Source: Casuarius casuarius (Eukaryota; Chordata; Aves; Casuariiformes; Casuariidae). From it: 64,000 nucleotides of DNA. Below the pieces are notes generated by a model. That model was not told where the DNA came from. It made no database searches and worked only from the letters and a program-made list of their open reading frames with translations. The stretch spans positions 2,574,021 through 2,638,020 of the forward strand of contig PTFA01000055.1 in the NCBI GenBank assembly GCA_003342895.1, given 5' to 3'. Position 1 is the first letter of the stretch; each line of letters opens with the position of its first letter. A program made the position numbers and the translations under genes. Of this stretch, positions 1 through 12,200 are shown piece after piece.

Positions 1-1621
1 TGGAGGAACGCAGTTTAATAAGATCTTTCATATATGCTTCCAGTTTAATATCTCTCCCTAATCACTTCAGATACTTATATTAGAGAAATTAAAAATGACT
101 AGACAAAAAGGACAGTGACAAGACTCAGATCTAAGCAACGATATAAACCAGAGAAGCAGACTCAATCTGTAGAAACGCTCTGATCTAACAAACTAATAAA
201 ATTTTCTTTTCTTCCCTCTTGACAAAGGCTACATTTTATGAAGCAACCCCCTTCTGACAGCTGTGTTAATACAGTTAGATGTTGTTGCTGAGAAACTAAT
301 CAGAGAAATGTCTGGAAATAGGTTAGGTCTCCTCTGTGATTTAAAAACAGAGTGGAATTTGAAATGCAATCATTTAAGAATAGATTCAACCTCTAAGTTG
401 CCATTGTGAATAACTCGAAACTCATTGATTAACTAAAACCTGACAGCTCAGCCAGAGTTTTGACAAGGCTACAAAACAAATGGAGTCGTTTTTGTCTGAT
501 CTCACATCGATCCATATCAAAGTTCTACATTTCATCTAATTTTATTTTTTGAAAAAAAAACAGAGGAGTAAAATTTTATACCTGAACGTCAACTGATACA
601 ATCTCATGTAACTTCTTTTACACCGTTTTATCCCAGAAGAGCAGAGTTTAAAGATATGTAATAAATACATTTAATTATGCCTATATTGATTGTACCCCTT
701 CCCCACCTCCAGTAACCAAGTTCTGTCTGGAGAAAAAAGAGGAGGCACAGATTACCGGTGACCATCAGAAAAGCTTTGAATAGGTTAAAATGAACCTCTC
801 TCTTGCCATCCCAGAGGGTCCTGCAGCTTGGCGCTGGCAAGATTTTATCATTGTGCTGTTCTTTAATAATAGCGTGCTAATGTACACCAATGTCAGTTCT
901 CTGTTTTACATTGATTTATAAAAGCCTTTTGTTAGCACAGATTGCTAGAGAAAATAACACAGGTCCACTGAGATCCACCCAGGTCAAATTTCAGACCCAT
1001 ACAACCGATGCTTACAGTAGGGGAAAAAACAATTGTAAATAGCTTCTCCGCGGGCTTCTGGAAACCAGCACTAGCCCTTGGCTGCACAAAGCATATTCTC
1101 TTTCCGATTCATTCATTTCAAGAAGCTGCCTGCAGTCGCAGTAGCCCTTCCCTCCCAGCCGGGCCATCACCGAATTCGGGCGGCTGTGGGTGGGGTAATG
1201 AAAGGAGCATTGCGGAAGTGCCAAGAACTGCGAGGACGCGCTGTAATTCATACCGTCCAACTTGCCCCCGAGCCTTACTAACACATTTGGCACACAGTGA
1301 CAGTGTAGCCTCTGTTTGTATCAGTGGCCTTTTTAGTCAATGTGCAGTTGGAAAGACAGCTTGCTTCCGAAAGAGAGTTACTTTGGTTGGGGAAACTCAG
1401 GTATCTCAGCGGAAGAAATTTCTTCCTCCCCACAGTCATTTGCAGGCTTCACAGTCCCTGTGTTGAGTAAGTGATATCTTAGATTGCCTGACTGTTTCAC
1501 ATGAATGATCCAAATAGACTAAGCAAGATAATTCATACATGTGTGTACATGTGCATGTATATGAAACCTTAATTGCACAGAAAGGACCATAAAGGCTGCA
1601 AAGTCAAGCCTTTAAAGGGTT
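1..1621. other. Unique AT-rich noncoding stretch
   Basis: No gene seen. The sequence is AT-rich without a sustained frame; the frame open across roughly 1008-1466 does not begin at a convincing start and resembles no family I know. Around 210-560 the texture resembles conserved noncoding DNA, with a MEIS/TGIF-type core plus E-box (TGACAGCTGT, 255-264) and a TCF/LEF-type ATCAAAG (516-522). These short motifs are common by chance, so regulatory function is only a possibility. Confidence 0.55.
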
Positions 1622-1638
1622 AAAAAAAAAAAAAAAAA
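1622..1638. repeat. Poly-A tract (A)17
   Basis: Uninterrupted run of 17 A residues. It could be the tail of a retroposed sequence lying just upstream, but no LINE or SINE body is recognisable before it, so it is reported as simple sequence only. Confidence 0.9.
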
Positions 1639-1639
1639 G

Positions 1640-2280
1640 AACTGGACGTGGAAGAGCTGAGCCCTCATTTCAACAAGCCTGACACAGAGCTCTTCACGTG
1701 ATCTCTGAACCATTTGCAGCTGGTCCCGGGCCTTGCTCTGCAGTTTCTCCCTTTTCTCGTCTGTCTTTCCCTTGCTATATATTTGAGGCATGCTGCTCCC
1801 TCCATCCTGCTCCCTGAGCGAGCCGGGCAGGTCCCGTTAGTGCCAGGGAGCTGGTCAGCTTGCTTTGAGGGCTGCAGTCCCAGCGCTCTCTGCAGCAGGG
1901 GAGGGCGACGGCGGGACGTTGCCTTCCCAGTCCGGCAGCCCTGCGCTCTGCTGCAGTTTGGGTCGAGCCTCCTCCGTGCTCAGGAGGTGCCTGCAGGCAA
2001 GCGCTGCGCCGTGCACAGGGAGGCCGGAGAGCTGGAGATGGAGCCCCAGCAAGCGTTCCCTGAGCACCTGCACCCACCCCTGGTCAGAGGTCCGTCACTT
2101 GGCAGAGTGTTTAATGTCGTTTCACAGACACACTTTGAGATCCCCCCACTGTCGAATTTCAAGACATTGCTCTAAAGAGCTGGAGGATTTAGGAAACTTC
2201 TGTAAGCTCTTTTTGAACATAGACAAAGCCAAAGACACTTGGCATAGGCAACTGCTGCCCAAATAGTTAAACTTGGCAAT
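1640..2280. other. GC-rich, CpG-containing patch, possible weak CpG island
   Basis: Between the A17 tract and about 2,100 the composition shifts to GC-rich with many CpG dinucleotides, in contrast to the AT-rich flanks. A TATA-like TATATATT lies at 1776-1783. Open frames on both strands here (about 150 codons or fewer) are expected from low stop-codon density in GC-rich DNA; they overlap one another, and none has a signal peptide, domain or motif I recognise. A weak promoter for a noncoding RNA is possible but unproven. Confidence 0.35.
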
Positions 2281-5200
2281 GCAACTGAAAACAATTTCTT
2301 ATAATGGGGAATGTCAGGCTGCTCTAATAACAGGCTGTGCTACCAAGTCAGCTTAGAGAAGTACTGTGTTGTTGTTACTATCCACTGTTTAGTTACCACA
2401 CGGCGGTAGCTGAGATACCACAGTCGCTTCCTGCTCTAAGCCCATACATCCGATCACACATGTATGCCTTTAGATGTGAAATACAATAGAGCTCTTTAAA
2501 CTATTACCTCAAATTTTTATCCCAAATGATAGAGGAAGTCAACAGAAACCAGCCCAGTTTTGAAAGGAGTATGGTATTTTTTGTTTTCCTCTGTAATAAA
2601 AGATTTGTCCAATGTGGGTAATCATTAAAGTCCTTTTTTTTAATCACTGAGTGCGAAGCAGTGGCCCTAATATTTACTGTTCTTTAAGGACTGTTTCACA
2701 TTACTCTGTGAGTCTGTCAGAACACTGTTTTTATGCTTGTGACATAAAATCAAAGCAGCCCCATTAAAAGGCTTTCCCTATAAAACTAGGAGGCTTTACT
2801 GGTAATAAATTAGACACATTTCTGAAACAATGATCACAAACCATTATAGGCTCTATTTTAGACCTTACCCTTGAACCTGCTGCTATAATTTATTTAGACT
2901 TTGTGAGAAAATAACAACTGAGAGGGGTTAAATGGAATACAGTTCCCAACATTTTGATTAAACATCTAGAGTTTGAAATTTCCCCATTACTGTATTTAAC
3001 ATATATTTAATACTCCCCTCAAACCTAAGCCCCAAACCCTTATCTGCAAATCAGCTGTCTCATGCACAGAGGTGTCTTTTTATCATGGCTTGCTTTCCCC
3101 TCTGTAATGATACTGATGATTTAGACTCCCTGGTTTACTGGAGCTGTTCTCCACCCTTATCTGAAGGGGAAAAGTAGCAGCTTGCTGACCTGACTGTGGA
3201 GCTGGTAATGTGAAGTGAAAAGGCCTGCCTTTGCTCTATTTCTTGTTGTCTGCCATCACTTACCAGGAGCCACTGCTGCAGCTGGATGTCTCTAGAGGCA
3301 GCTACATTTTGCTCTCCTTCTTGCCTGTGGCCATGGTCGAAGAGGTGGTGATGGAGACATCTCTGAGATGTGCTAAGGGAGCGCAGAGAAGACCTCTGAC
3401 CTCTCTGCACACTGAGGAGATGGATCATTTGCTGGCCAGTTAAACTGGCTTTAAGTCTCCGTGAGGCTTAGAATTTGTCCCTTCGCCTCAACAAGTGGCT
3501 ATATATATCATGAGGAGGAAACTAGGGCAGCCAAAACCAGGGATGACTATCTGGATAGGGATGGAGCAAACACGGTGTCTCAGAAAGTGAAATCTTGATC
3601 GTTTATGATCTTTAAGCTCTCTTGAACACTTCTAAAGAAGAGAATTAGCATTGTGTGTTCTCACCTGGGTAGGTCATTCTGCCTACCTGCCAGCTCCCGC
3701 TTGGTCTGAGCTGGACCGCCGTTGCGTCCCATCCTCGTGGTACTAAGCAGGTGGCAGTGGGGTTCCTATCTGTGGTTTCGGATCCTTTGGGAAAATGATT
3801 GCTGTTGTGAATATCATGCACATCCACACGCACACTCAGAGATGTATCAAGAAAAGCATGATGTCATGTTCAGTTCCTGCAAACTGTTACAGCAGATTCT
3901 CTTCATATGGCAGATTGCAATACATTCATTTTTTCTTGCCGAAAAGGCAAGGGAATAAAACATGCTATCTCTGATTAACAAAGAAGCCAGATGTTCAGAA
4001 TAATTTTTAAAGCATGAGCAAATTCAAAGCCAAATTAAGCAAGTATGTCTGGACATAGTCTTTTAAAGCTCTGTTTTTTCTCCCTTAAGTTTCTCAGCAT
4101 GAAAAAATAAAAATCTTACTGGGTGGTAACACGAAAGTTGATGACTAATTGTAACCTTCCCTCTGGGGTATTTCATTGCTGGGAATCATGTCACACATAG
4201 CCCTCAACTGGCTCTAAGAGTTATCCATATGCAGTAAAATACTATAAAGATTTCTCCCTGTGTTCAACTCCTCTTACGATCTAAATAATGCTCAATTCCT
4301 CTTCCTTATTTAGAATGTTAAATAGCCTATCTGAAGGACTTTATAGGCTACATTTTCAAAACGGAATGCAGAGATTCATGCAGGGCATATCAAACTTACT
4401 TATGATAAAGCTGAATGGGTCATCAGTTTGTGGGAACATCTGCTAATTATACTTGTGAGGAGTGTAGATATTTGCTGACCAGTGTGCACATTTGCATATG
4501 TAAAGACTGTAATTGGGTTTCCACAAGCAGAAAAATTCTTGAATATACAGTTTCATATAGGCCTTGTTGAAAAATTAATGCTTCTGTTCCATAATCAAAA
4601 CAAAGCAAACACAAAATCCTCAGGATGCTGATTTATTTGACTTTTATACAGCGAAAATATATTCACCTTTCTTTAGTCCAAGAGCCTTTCTGAAAAGAAA
4701 ACTCAACCAGATTGTCAGTTTGGGGGTATGTGATAGTCAAGCCTTTGCAGTGTTTTAGTTTATGTTTTTCATGAGCTATCTGAGTGTACGTCGTGCACTG
4801 CAATATATATGCATGCACGTTGCAACACCACCACTTGGGAAGGTGGTTATTTTAATCTAAAATAACTTCTTGTTATGAGCTCAGTTATGGTCTAGTTTTG
4901 ATTTACTTATTTTGTTTAACTCCCTAAAGGATAATTTAGGAATATAAGTAATTTACAGAAGCCTTATAGGATATGGACTTTGGAAATAACACAGTTTCAC
5001 TGTACCACTATCTACTGCTGTTGAGTATTAACTTCTTAATAATGAAGTCTTTCAAATCAAACACTGCTGACACAATAGTGCGCTTGAATCCAGTGGCTTG
5101 GCTGAATATGAGATAGGGATCATTTCCTTTATCCTCTTAAGAGGTATATTATCTTCAATCTCTGTGTATGGGCAGTTCTCGTTACACTTCATTTTTCTTA

Positions 5201-7045
5201 AATATGAACTCAGTCCCATATATATTCTTGGCTGTTCACTCGCTCTATCATGTAAAAAGGACTGCTTAGATAGAAATGCAATTTTTTTTTGCTAAAGCTT
5301 TCCATTGCTTATCTTAACTGAAATCTAATAACAGATTATTTTTCATTCATCTCAAATCCACAATATACTGCACTAGAACTAAAACTCAGCAAATATCTTT
5401 CCTGGAACTCCATCTTTACATAGACTACAATGACACTGGCATTTTCCTGTTCCATACCCCTTCTCAACTTGCAGAAATGAAGTGTCTTTCTGAATGTTAA
5501 AAGATGAAGAAGGTTGCAGGTGTAGCACTCACAAGCTAGAAGGAAGATTAACCATTGCTGTGTGGTTCCAAATTCGAGGCACTTAGGATGTCCTTTTTTT
5601 GCTTGCTCTGCACTTCATGGTGCTCAAAGCAACAGTGATGTCAATACAGCTGTGAATACTCAGCATTTATTCCAACTGGGCCTGAAAGTCTCAAGCCAGG
5701 CACTAATAAGTTAGACCATCTGGAAGACATTAGCTAAAGTGATTTGACTTGTGGCAGAGACAAAGAAAAATCCAGTCTGCCAGAGTGACCTCAGAGCTGA
5801 GCCTGACTGGGCAGGTGTCCTGTGGGGAAACAGTATGTGGGCAATAATTGAAGGCTATATCCTACGCAGAGGTGGGGTTTGGGAGGAAGAGGAGTTAAGC
5901 TCTCATAGGGCTTTTGGGCATCTCAGATATTTTGGGTACTTAACCTTCTGCTCTTCTAATGCAACTGTGTGTGCAAAATTTTCTAGGATTCTGGAATAAC
6001 AAACTGAAAAAAACTGTATAAATACCATCATTCAGCACTGCATTACCACCACATATGGTCAAGATAGGTAAAATTAAATTCATGGCACAGGTCTCTGCCA
6101 CGAGTTAATGTAGTAATGGTCAACCGTACTGATTATCACTCTCTGCCTCAATGCTGGAGATTTTTTTAGTGTAGAGAGCATTTTACTTCAGGTAGCTAGT
6201 GCAGTCCAAATCTCCAGGGCCAATTTTTCATCCTTGGCAGCTCCATATAGACCAGGCTCTGGAGAAGGGGTGTTTATCAGTGATGCCTTGCCCAGTGCTG
6301 CTGCAGACACATTGCTGACCATGAGCCATGCAAGCCTGGGGAATCCCAACTCCAAACCTGGCTCTGGAGGGGAAGGGACATGAGCCCATGCCCTTCCCTT
6401 CCCAGTGTGACCCTTCTGTGTTGTCACTCTTCACTTGTCTTCAACCTTCAATCCCATAATGATTTGCCGAATAGATTCTCTGGGCCATGCCACCCATGGA
6501 AATGCAGCCATACGTACTGTAAGAGCCCCACAACAAGCTCACACAATGGTTTAAATGCCACTAGGATATTCCGCCAGGGAAAAGAGGAAGAATTTAGGTA
6601 GGTAGCTGGAATTTAGCCAGAACAGTATCAGGATGAACTCATCCTTTCCTTTTTCTGGAGAAGTGGTATGGAATCGTCACTGACCACAAGAGGTCAGGGC
6701 CTCCCAGTGTTACCTCTCATCTGAGGCTCGGACTGGCTGAAGGATGCTCAAGCCCCAGTGCCTCAGCTGGAGGGATGAAGGCCTGGGGAAGCTGCCCTCT
6801 GGGGATGCCCTAAATCACCTTTCTGCAGCAAAAAGGTGCAAGGTGGGGGTTGCAGAGCCACAGCATTGAATAGCTGCTGCTTAATCTGTGAAATGACAGT
6901 GCAAAGGGATGTGGCTACAGTGTGTTCAGACACCATTTTGTTGTTTGTGAGGACTAAGGAGGAATTTGTGTTATGTTTTTTATTGAAGAGTGTCTAGAGG
7001 CCCCAGCTGAGCCCATATAAATAATGGCAACTTCTGCCATGAGGA
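2281..7045. other. Unique AT-rich noncoding stretch
   Basis: No gene seen. The stretch contains the candidate conserved block at 2,580-2,870 (listed separately), a perfect octamer ATTTGCAT at 4490-4497 and short alternating TA/TG runs near 4,800. The 3,130-3,440 and 5,750-6,600 parts are moderately GC-rich, which explains the short overlapping open frames there. No LINE, SINE or LTR could be recognised. Confidence 0.5.
2580..2870. promoter_or_regulatory. Candidate conserved noncoding element
   Basis: Unique AT-rich block free of recognisable repeats, with clustered homeodomain-type cores such as TAATCATTA (2619-2627), several ATTAAA/TAATAAAT stretches between 2,640 and 2,820, and paired TGATCA-like sites near 2,830. 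This texture is typical of deeply conserved vertebrate enhancers. The call is inference; cross-species alignment would decide it. Confidence 0.25.
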
Positions 7046-7049
7046 GCCT

Positions 7050-7145
7050 CCAAAACTTTATTAGACGAGGGAAACGGAAAGATGAAGTGATTTTTTGGGT
7101 GTCATCCAGTAGGTTAGTAGAAGAATGTCATGTCTTCTGACAACA
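7050..7145 (-). repeat. MIR-like SINE remnant (reverse orientation, fragment)
   Basis: The run around 7,055-7,135 (a TTTATTA stretch, then GGGAAACGGAAAGATGAAGT, then a GTCATCCAGTAGGTTAGTAG stretch) follows the order of the reverse-complement MIR/CORE SINE consensus: 'gggaaactgaggcacagagaggttaag', then 'ggtcacacagcaagt'. It is short and diverged. Identity is judged from remembered consensus only. Confidence 0.4.
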
Positions 7146-7924
7146 GCTTTGGGAAACCGTCCTATTTATTTGTGTTTCTGAGGGAATCCAAAAGCTTCGA
7201 GGTTAATCCTCCGTAATGCTAAATTTGGCTGGTGATACCGAGAGTCTTCACTAATTTTAGGTAGAAAAGAGCCTCTACTTAGAACTTAAATATGTCAGAA
7301 ATCTAATGCTATTGCTCTCTTCCTCATTTCTACTGTCCTCTTACTGTTTAGCAACATTCTCTTGTTGCTGGCTTTCTTACACCCATTGATAACCTTTTTG
7401 TTGCATACCAAGACCTGTTAAATTTTAAATTATTGCTAAAGCATTTTTGTTCTGATTTTAGACTAATTTTGTGCTCTAAATTTTAATTTAGTCCATCCAA
7501 TATAATTAGCTTTTTCAGTGTTAAAAGTTTATTTGTTCCTATTTTTTTGGTGTTGATTCTTGGGCAAATTATAAAAGATTTTTAGAACTTTCTCTGCTGT
7601 TGCAGTTTTACTGAGTATAAATGTATATAGATATGCAAATTTCATAAATTACATCATATAATATCTGCCTACTATTCCTAGGTATCAGTAGAATATATTA
7701 ACTTGAGCTGCAAACAATAGTCTTATAAAGAAGTAGTGTCTTAATATTTCTCGTATTTTTCATATTTTAAATCCCACTGTACCCAACAGTTATTTAAATG
7801 TATGCTTTTTTTAGACTGAAATTGAGATCCAACTATATAACCTTAAAAAGTCCTATAAGGCTTTTGTATACTGGAGAGAAAATTGAGAAGGAACTTGATC
7901 CTGTTCTATAATTGACCGTTGTGG
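7146..7924. other. AT-rich unique stretch
   Basis: No gene seen. Very AT-rich, with TA-rich runs at 7,610-7,690 and a perfect octamer ATGCAAAT at 7633-7640. It lies between a MIR-like fragment and a CR1 remnant. Confidence 0.5.
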
Positions 7925-8425
7925 GAGGAAATACCTGATTCCAGTGGGATCCTTAATTAAGTAACAAGACAAACTGAGTCTAATGATTCAAAGCTGAATC
8001 TGGAGAAACGTGGAACTAGCGGATGATTGTGAAGGCAGAAGTATCTATCTATTGGAACAACGTATCAAGGGATATAGCACAGGAGCAGGCAGTCTTCAAA
8101 ATGTTAAGAAGGGATAGGGCACGTCATTAACTTTGCTCAGCCTGCGAGCAGCTCCGGAGGCGATGAGCGGCGTGAGCCTAGAGGCTCCCCAGGCGCCAGC
8201 TGAAGGCTGGGTGAGAGCCCTGCAGGTGATCACAGTGAGCGAGGAACAAGAAAACACATGGAATTAACCCGTTTCAGTGACCTGGCATTTTCTAATTAAA
8301 ATACATTCAGTCAGGCCCATGCTGCTCTCCCTAAGACTGTATCCCTGCCCTCCCACAGCTTGTTTATTCAGGAGATGAAACTAGATGATGGTTCCTTCCA
8401 ACCGCTGTATGGATTCCTGGCACTT
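7925..8425 (+). repeat. Decayed CR1-type LINE 3' end, interrupted
   Basis: Two separated parts match the order of an amniote CR1 3' region. The first, about 7,985-8,110, contains 'attggaacaacgtatcaagg', the counterpart of the C-terminal RT stretch encoding 'HWNRLP'-like residues. The second, 8,370-8,425, contains 'gaaactagatgatggttcc' followed by 'ttccaacc', the characteristic CR1 3' UTR ending. A GC-rich segment of about 180 bp (8,115-8,290) with no CR1 resemblance lies between them and may be a later insertion. No open frame remains. The subfamily cannot be assigned. Confidence 0.5.
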
Positions 8426-9165
8426 GTTTACCCTTATGGCAAGTCTGGAGGGTTTCTGAACTTCATTAGGAAGCAAGAAGCAGCTCTATCATTTTCAATG
8501 ACCTGTGTGTAAAAATATTTTACAAAGGCTTAGTTGTGAAAATCCCAATAAGATTTTGTTTTGAAAATAACAAGTCTGGTTACACTTCTTCAGCAGTTAT
8601 ATTATTTAAATAAATCTGTAGCACACTTTTTGCATTCAAAGTTAAATGTTAAGACCAGAGATTTGCAGCTTTGTCCCTTATTTCATTGAAAAGAGAATGT
8701 ATTTATGTATTATTAATCTGTGCACGTTTTGCTATTGAAATTAGTAAGAAAAACAAGAGAAACTATTTCTTTTCTTATGTGTAAAACAACTGGATTGATT
8801 GTGGTCAAATGCTAACAACTTTATGGGAGTGAACAGGTTGTTTTTGCATAGAACTGTAGCAATTTGGATGGGAATATTTCAACAGGAAAAGACCAGAACT
8901 TGTTTTCCAGCAAGCTGAAAACAACAAGTATATTGTATTCTAAATAAGGGATCCATAAACTGCTAAGGAATAAAATATGACTCTCAGGGGCCTGCATGTT
9001 ACTGAAAGGTTTATATCAAGTTGCTTTGCCTCTTAGGTTTTTAGACTTATTTTCTGTGTTTATTCCAATGTTCTTTACTCCTAAGTTTATGTTAGCTAGA
9101 ATAAAATAACTAGAATTATTAGAAAATAATTAGGAATATTTTCTATCCCAAAATGCAGTGTAAAA
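8426..9165. other. AT-rich unique stretch
   Basis: No gene and no recognisable repeat seen. AT-rich with scattered TTATTAAT and AATAATTAG-type strings; ends at a compositional step into GC-rich sequence. Confidence 0.5.
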
Positions 9166-9762
9166 TCAAACCTCACAGCCAAGATATCTCAAGCCTCCAC
9201 AAAAAGGACCTTGTAAAAGAGCATGGCCCCAGGGTCTCAGAATCCCCTTTGCTTTAGGGGCTGCAGGACACAGTTGCATTCCCCGCCCCGTATTCCCCTC
9301 CCGGAATGAAATCACTTCCCCAGGATGGCCGAGGGTGAACACCCTCACGCTAACCCTCCTGGTACAGTAACTCCATGGGCAAATCTGACCTTGGGTTGTT
9401 TCTGCATAGAAGTGCAGCTGTTTCTTCTCTCTCACTTGCATGGCAATGGCACTCTGAGATTTCATGCCACCAGCCCTCTGTCCTCCCTTCTCACAAGCCC
9501 GGCGTGCTGGACCTCGTGCTCCGTGCTCAGGAACCGCTTCGCTTCCAGGGCAAGGTGGAGGCCCACGCTCCTGCCTCCTCCTCCGTGTTGCAGAGCTGGG
9601 GCAAGGTGCCACTTGGAAGCATTCGCAGGCCAGCAAAGGAAGCCCTGATGCCTTCTCTGCCCTCCACCCTGCCCTGCAGCACCAGCTTTTATGCCTGTTA
9701 CCAGCTCGTATGCTTTCAGTGTGTCTCACCATTGTGCCTTTATCCCGTCCCTCTGCTTTCAT
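9166..9762. other. GC-rich patch with overlapping open frames, no supported gene
   Basis: The longest open frame of the window lies here on the minus strand (ATG at 9762 to stop near 9166, 198 codons), with plus-strand frames of 102-172 codons open over the same bases. Simultaneous openness on both strands points to low stop density in GC-rich DNA and not to coding selection. The 198-residue product is Arg/Gly/Ala/Pro-rich and has no recognisable domain, signal peptide or membrane segment. A lineage-specific transcript cannot be excluded. Confidence 0.3.
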
Positions 9763-9894
9763 CTCTTCCTAACCCTCTTCCAGTTTTTATTTTAGCCAGT
9801 ACTGACAAGTGTCAATCTCACGGGCGTACATTTATACCTCTATCCTATCAGTGTCACCAAAACATTGTTAGCATTGTGCTGAGCACTGTGTAAA

Positions 9895-9975
9895 TCCTGG
9901 GCTCGACTCTGTCCTCACTGGCATTGATGTAAGTCAAATGTTAATTCAGGGTATTCATCAGTAGTGTAAAACCTG
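9895..9975. repeat. Amniote MITE-like 'gtgtaaat' palindromic repeat, fragment
   Basis: The segment with 'gggctcgactctgtcctcac' followed by 'ggcattgatgtaagtcaaatg' resembles a short, self-complementary interspersed repeat common in reptile genomes, whose consensus pairs 'tgatcctgc...gtgtaaatcagg' with its reverse complement around 'attgacttcaatgg'. It is strongly diverged and assigned from memory. Confidence 0.35.
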
Positions 9976-11984
9976 TGCAAAATGTGCCTGTAGTGCAGCC
10001 TGTGGTTTTACAGAGAGCTGTAACAAAGCTGCCTCTAAGGTTTTCTGTTATGAACTCAATCTACACAGAAAAACCTCTCCTGATCAAAATACCTTGAGAA
10101 ATATTTTGTGCTTACAGCTGGGTACCTTCAGTTCCAGTAGCTGTCTTAGTGCCCGCTGCCTTCAGCAGAAGTGACAGTGATGCCTCTGAGTGGCATCTGA
10201 GCTGAGCAGTTCCATTGAAATTGCATTTGTTTTTAAAAGCAACTGTTTAGCTTGCATAAATTGCTGATCAATTTACTGCAGAAAATAAAACCGAGGAGCT
10301 GAGGTATGAAGCCTGAGCATCCAAGGTACTGTTTCTGACAGGACACACCACTTTTCTGTTTCAGTCATGAACACCTATAAGTCTAGTTGTTATCTGGAGA
10401 GGTAATCTGTTCCTCTAGCTATGCGTCCTCACTCATAAATAGTGAGCTGTTTTGGCTTCTCTTTAAGAAGGTGATCTGCAATATGGCTCCTTTCTATTTT
10501 GACTGGAATTCAAACATCTGTGCCTGACAACTGCTCTGAAAGTAAAAACATAACCATATTTATAATTGTAAACCGTGCATGACAAAAAGTCACATGAAGT
10601 TTACTCTGTGAGGCATTCAGTCCTGATGTGCTGCTTTAACTGCTAAGCTGCACTTACATATACAGCTAAGAGCAAGCCCTCTTGTCATGCATTTGTGCAC
10701 AAACATCCCACATTGCCTCTTGTAACAACAGCCACATTATGCTTCCTTGCACAAAACCAGCTGTCAGTTCAGATTTCCTTAATCCTGTCAGATTCCAACT
10801 CAGCCAACTAACAACCATTATCTATGGGAAACCCTTCTGTGAAATAAAGCAATGTCCTTACTGAAATGACATGTCATAAAAATTAGTTTGGTCACCAATC
10901 TAAGGAAATACTTTGTTTAAGTTTGAAAATTACAGACTCCTGGTATCATACTCGTTGGTGCTATAGATCTCAGAAACGATGAGCAGAGCAACACACAAAC
11001 AGCATGCAGGACCTGAGTCCTGCTTGCCCTGTTCACATAACACAGCTAAATGGTGCAAATGTGTTTTGCAGGTTGTTGCTATGTAGATCGCACACATGTA
11101 TTGGCAATGGCACAAAACTCTCAGCATAACCTTTCTGAACTCCGTTAATGTGAGCAAGCCCAGGAATGTGTGCAAGGGATGAGGATTTTGACCTGGCGGA
11201 GTTAGGATGGCTCATTCAAAATCAACCTGCCAGTGAAAGAGTTAAAGGTGAGAATTATTCCCCAAAAGGCCATCATAATGCTGCTGGTTTTTATGAATGC
11301 CCCTGGGAAGGACAAAGGAGAAGCCAGATGGAAGGTGCATACTGCAGAGTTTGTTTCTTCCTCTGGTAAACAGAGGGTAGTAGGAAACCAAGCCGTGTTT
11401 CCTGGCCCCAGGCATGAACACAACCTAGGGAACTGTATGTAGCAGATGAGTGAACGACAGCCTGAACATTTTTAATGTAGTGGTCCTCAGCCTTTTTAGT
11501 CTGCAATAAACTCTGCACATAATTTGTGCTTCCTCAGGTACCAGACCCACTGGGCAGGAGGAGGGAGGAGGGTGGGACGGGGAGCGCTCTGCCTCACCCG
11601 TGGCTGCAGCTCTTCCCCGGACAAGCGTGCCTCGCTGGCTGAGGAGGGGAAGCCATCACAAAATCAAGCCAGCAGCTCAAAGGTCTTGCCTTTGCCAGGC
11701 CTCTGAGCACAAGACACTTTGACACGAACTGCAGCTCTCAGGGCACTGACTGGGGGAAGGTGAACATTTTCTCCATGTTTTTCTGTTGTTTTTCTGTGTT
11801 TGTCACGTAAATGGATGGCAGAACTGCTAACCATAGTTAGTCTAAAATCAGGAGCCAGTTTTCAATACATCAGTAGATTGTCCTAAAAAGAAAATTGAAA
11901 GCTATGGATTTTTTCACTTGTCTTGTGGATATCATTAAAAGAAATTAGGGATCGTTTTCTGTCTTTTTTTCCTCCACAGCAAGA

Positions 11985-12200
11985 AGCGAGAAACTTCTTG
12001 TTTCTTTGTAATAAAAGCTGTGATCATTATCTAATTACATGATCTGGCATTAGGGACTTTAAGAAAAAAATCATGAAATATAATGGGACTCATGTAAAAA
12101 TTCCAAGAGCTGCCAATGCATACATGGTCTGATAATCCTTTTATATCCTGGTCATCAAAGGCAGAGAAGATTTTAGTGTGTTAAAACTTAAATCTCTTCA
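11985..12200. promoter_or_regulatory. Candidate conserved noncoding element
   Basis: Repeat-free AT-rich block with a TGATCA site (12021-12026), a TAATTA homeodomain core (12032-12037) and further TAAT/ATTA cores up to 12,190, including a TGATAATCC stretch near 12,129. The spacing and texture suggest an enhancer; this is inference only. Confidence 0.25.

Noticed and set aside
1008..1466. 152-codon plus-strand frame as a gene
   Set aside because: A minus-strand frame is open across the same segment, and no family resemblance or conserved motif is visible.
1714..2175. 153-codon plus-strand frame with a hydrophobic N-terminus resembling a signal peptide
   Set aside because: Begins at TTG and not ATG, lies in a GC-rich patch with open frames on the other strand, and shows no domain after the hydrophobic stretch.
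4490..7640. Perfect octamer motifs ATTTGCAT (4490) and ATGCAAAT (7633) as POU sites
   Set aside because: Eight-base motifs occur by chance about once or twice in an AT-rich window of this size; no supporting partner sites.
9166..9762. 198-codon minus-strand frame as a protein-coding gene
   Set aside because: Overlapping frames on the plus strand are open over the same GC-rich bases, and the product has no domain, signal or membrane segment. Kept only as a low-interest finding.
11478..11520. Charlie-like hAT terminal repeat 'gtggtcctcagcctttttag'
   Set aside because: Only one end resembles the family; no inverted partner or target duplication found within about 1 kb.
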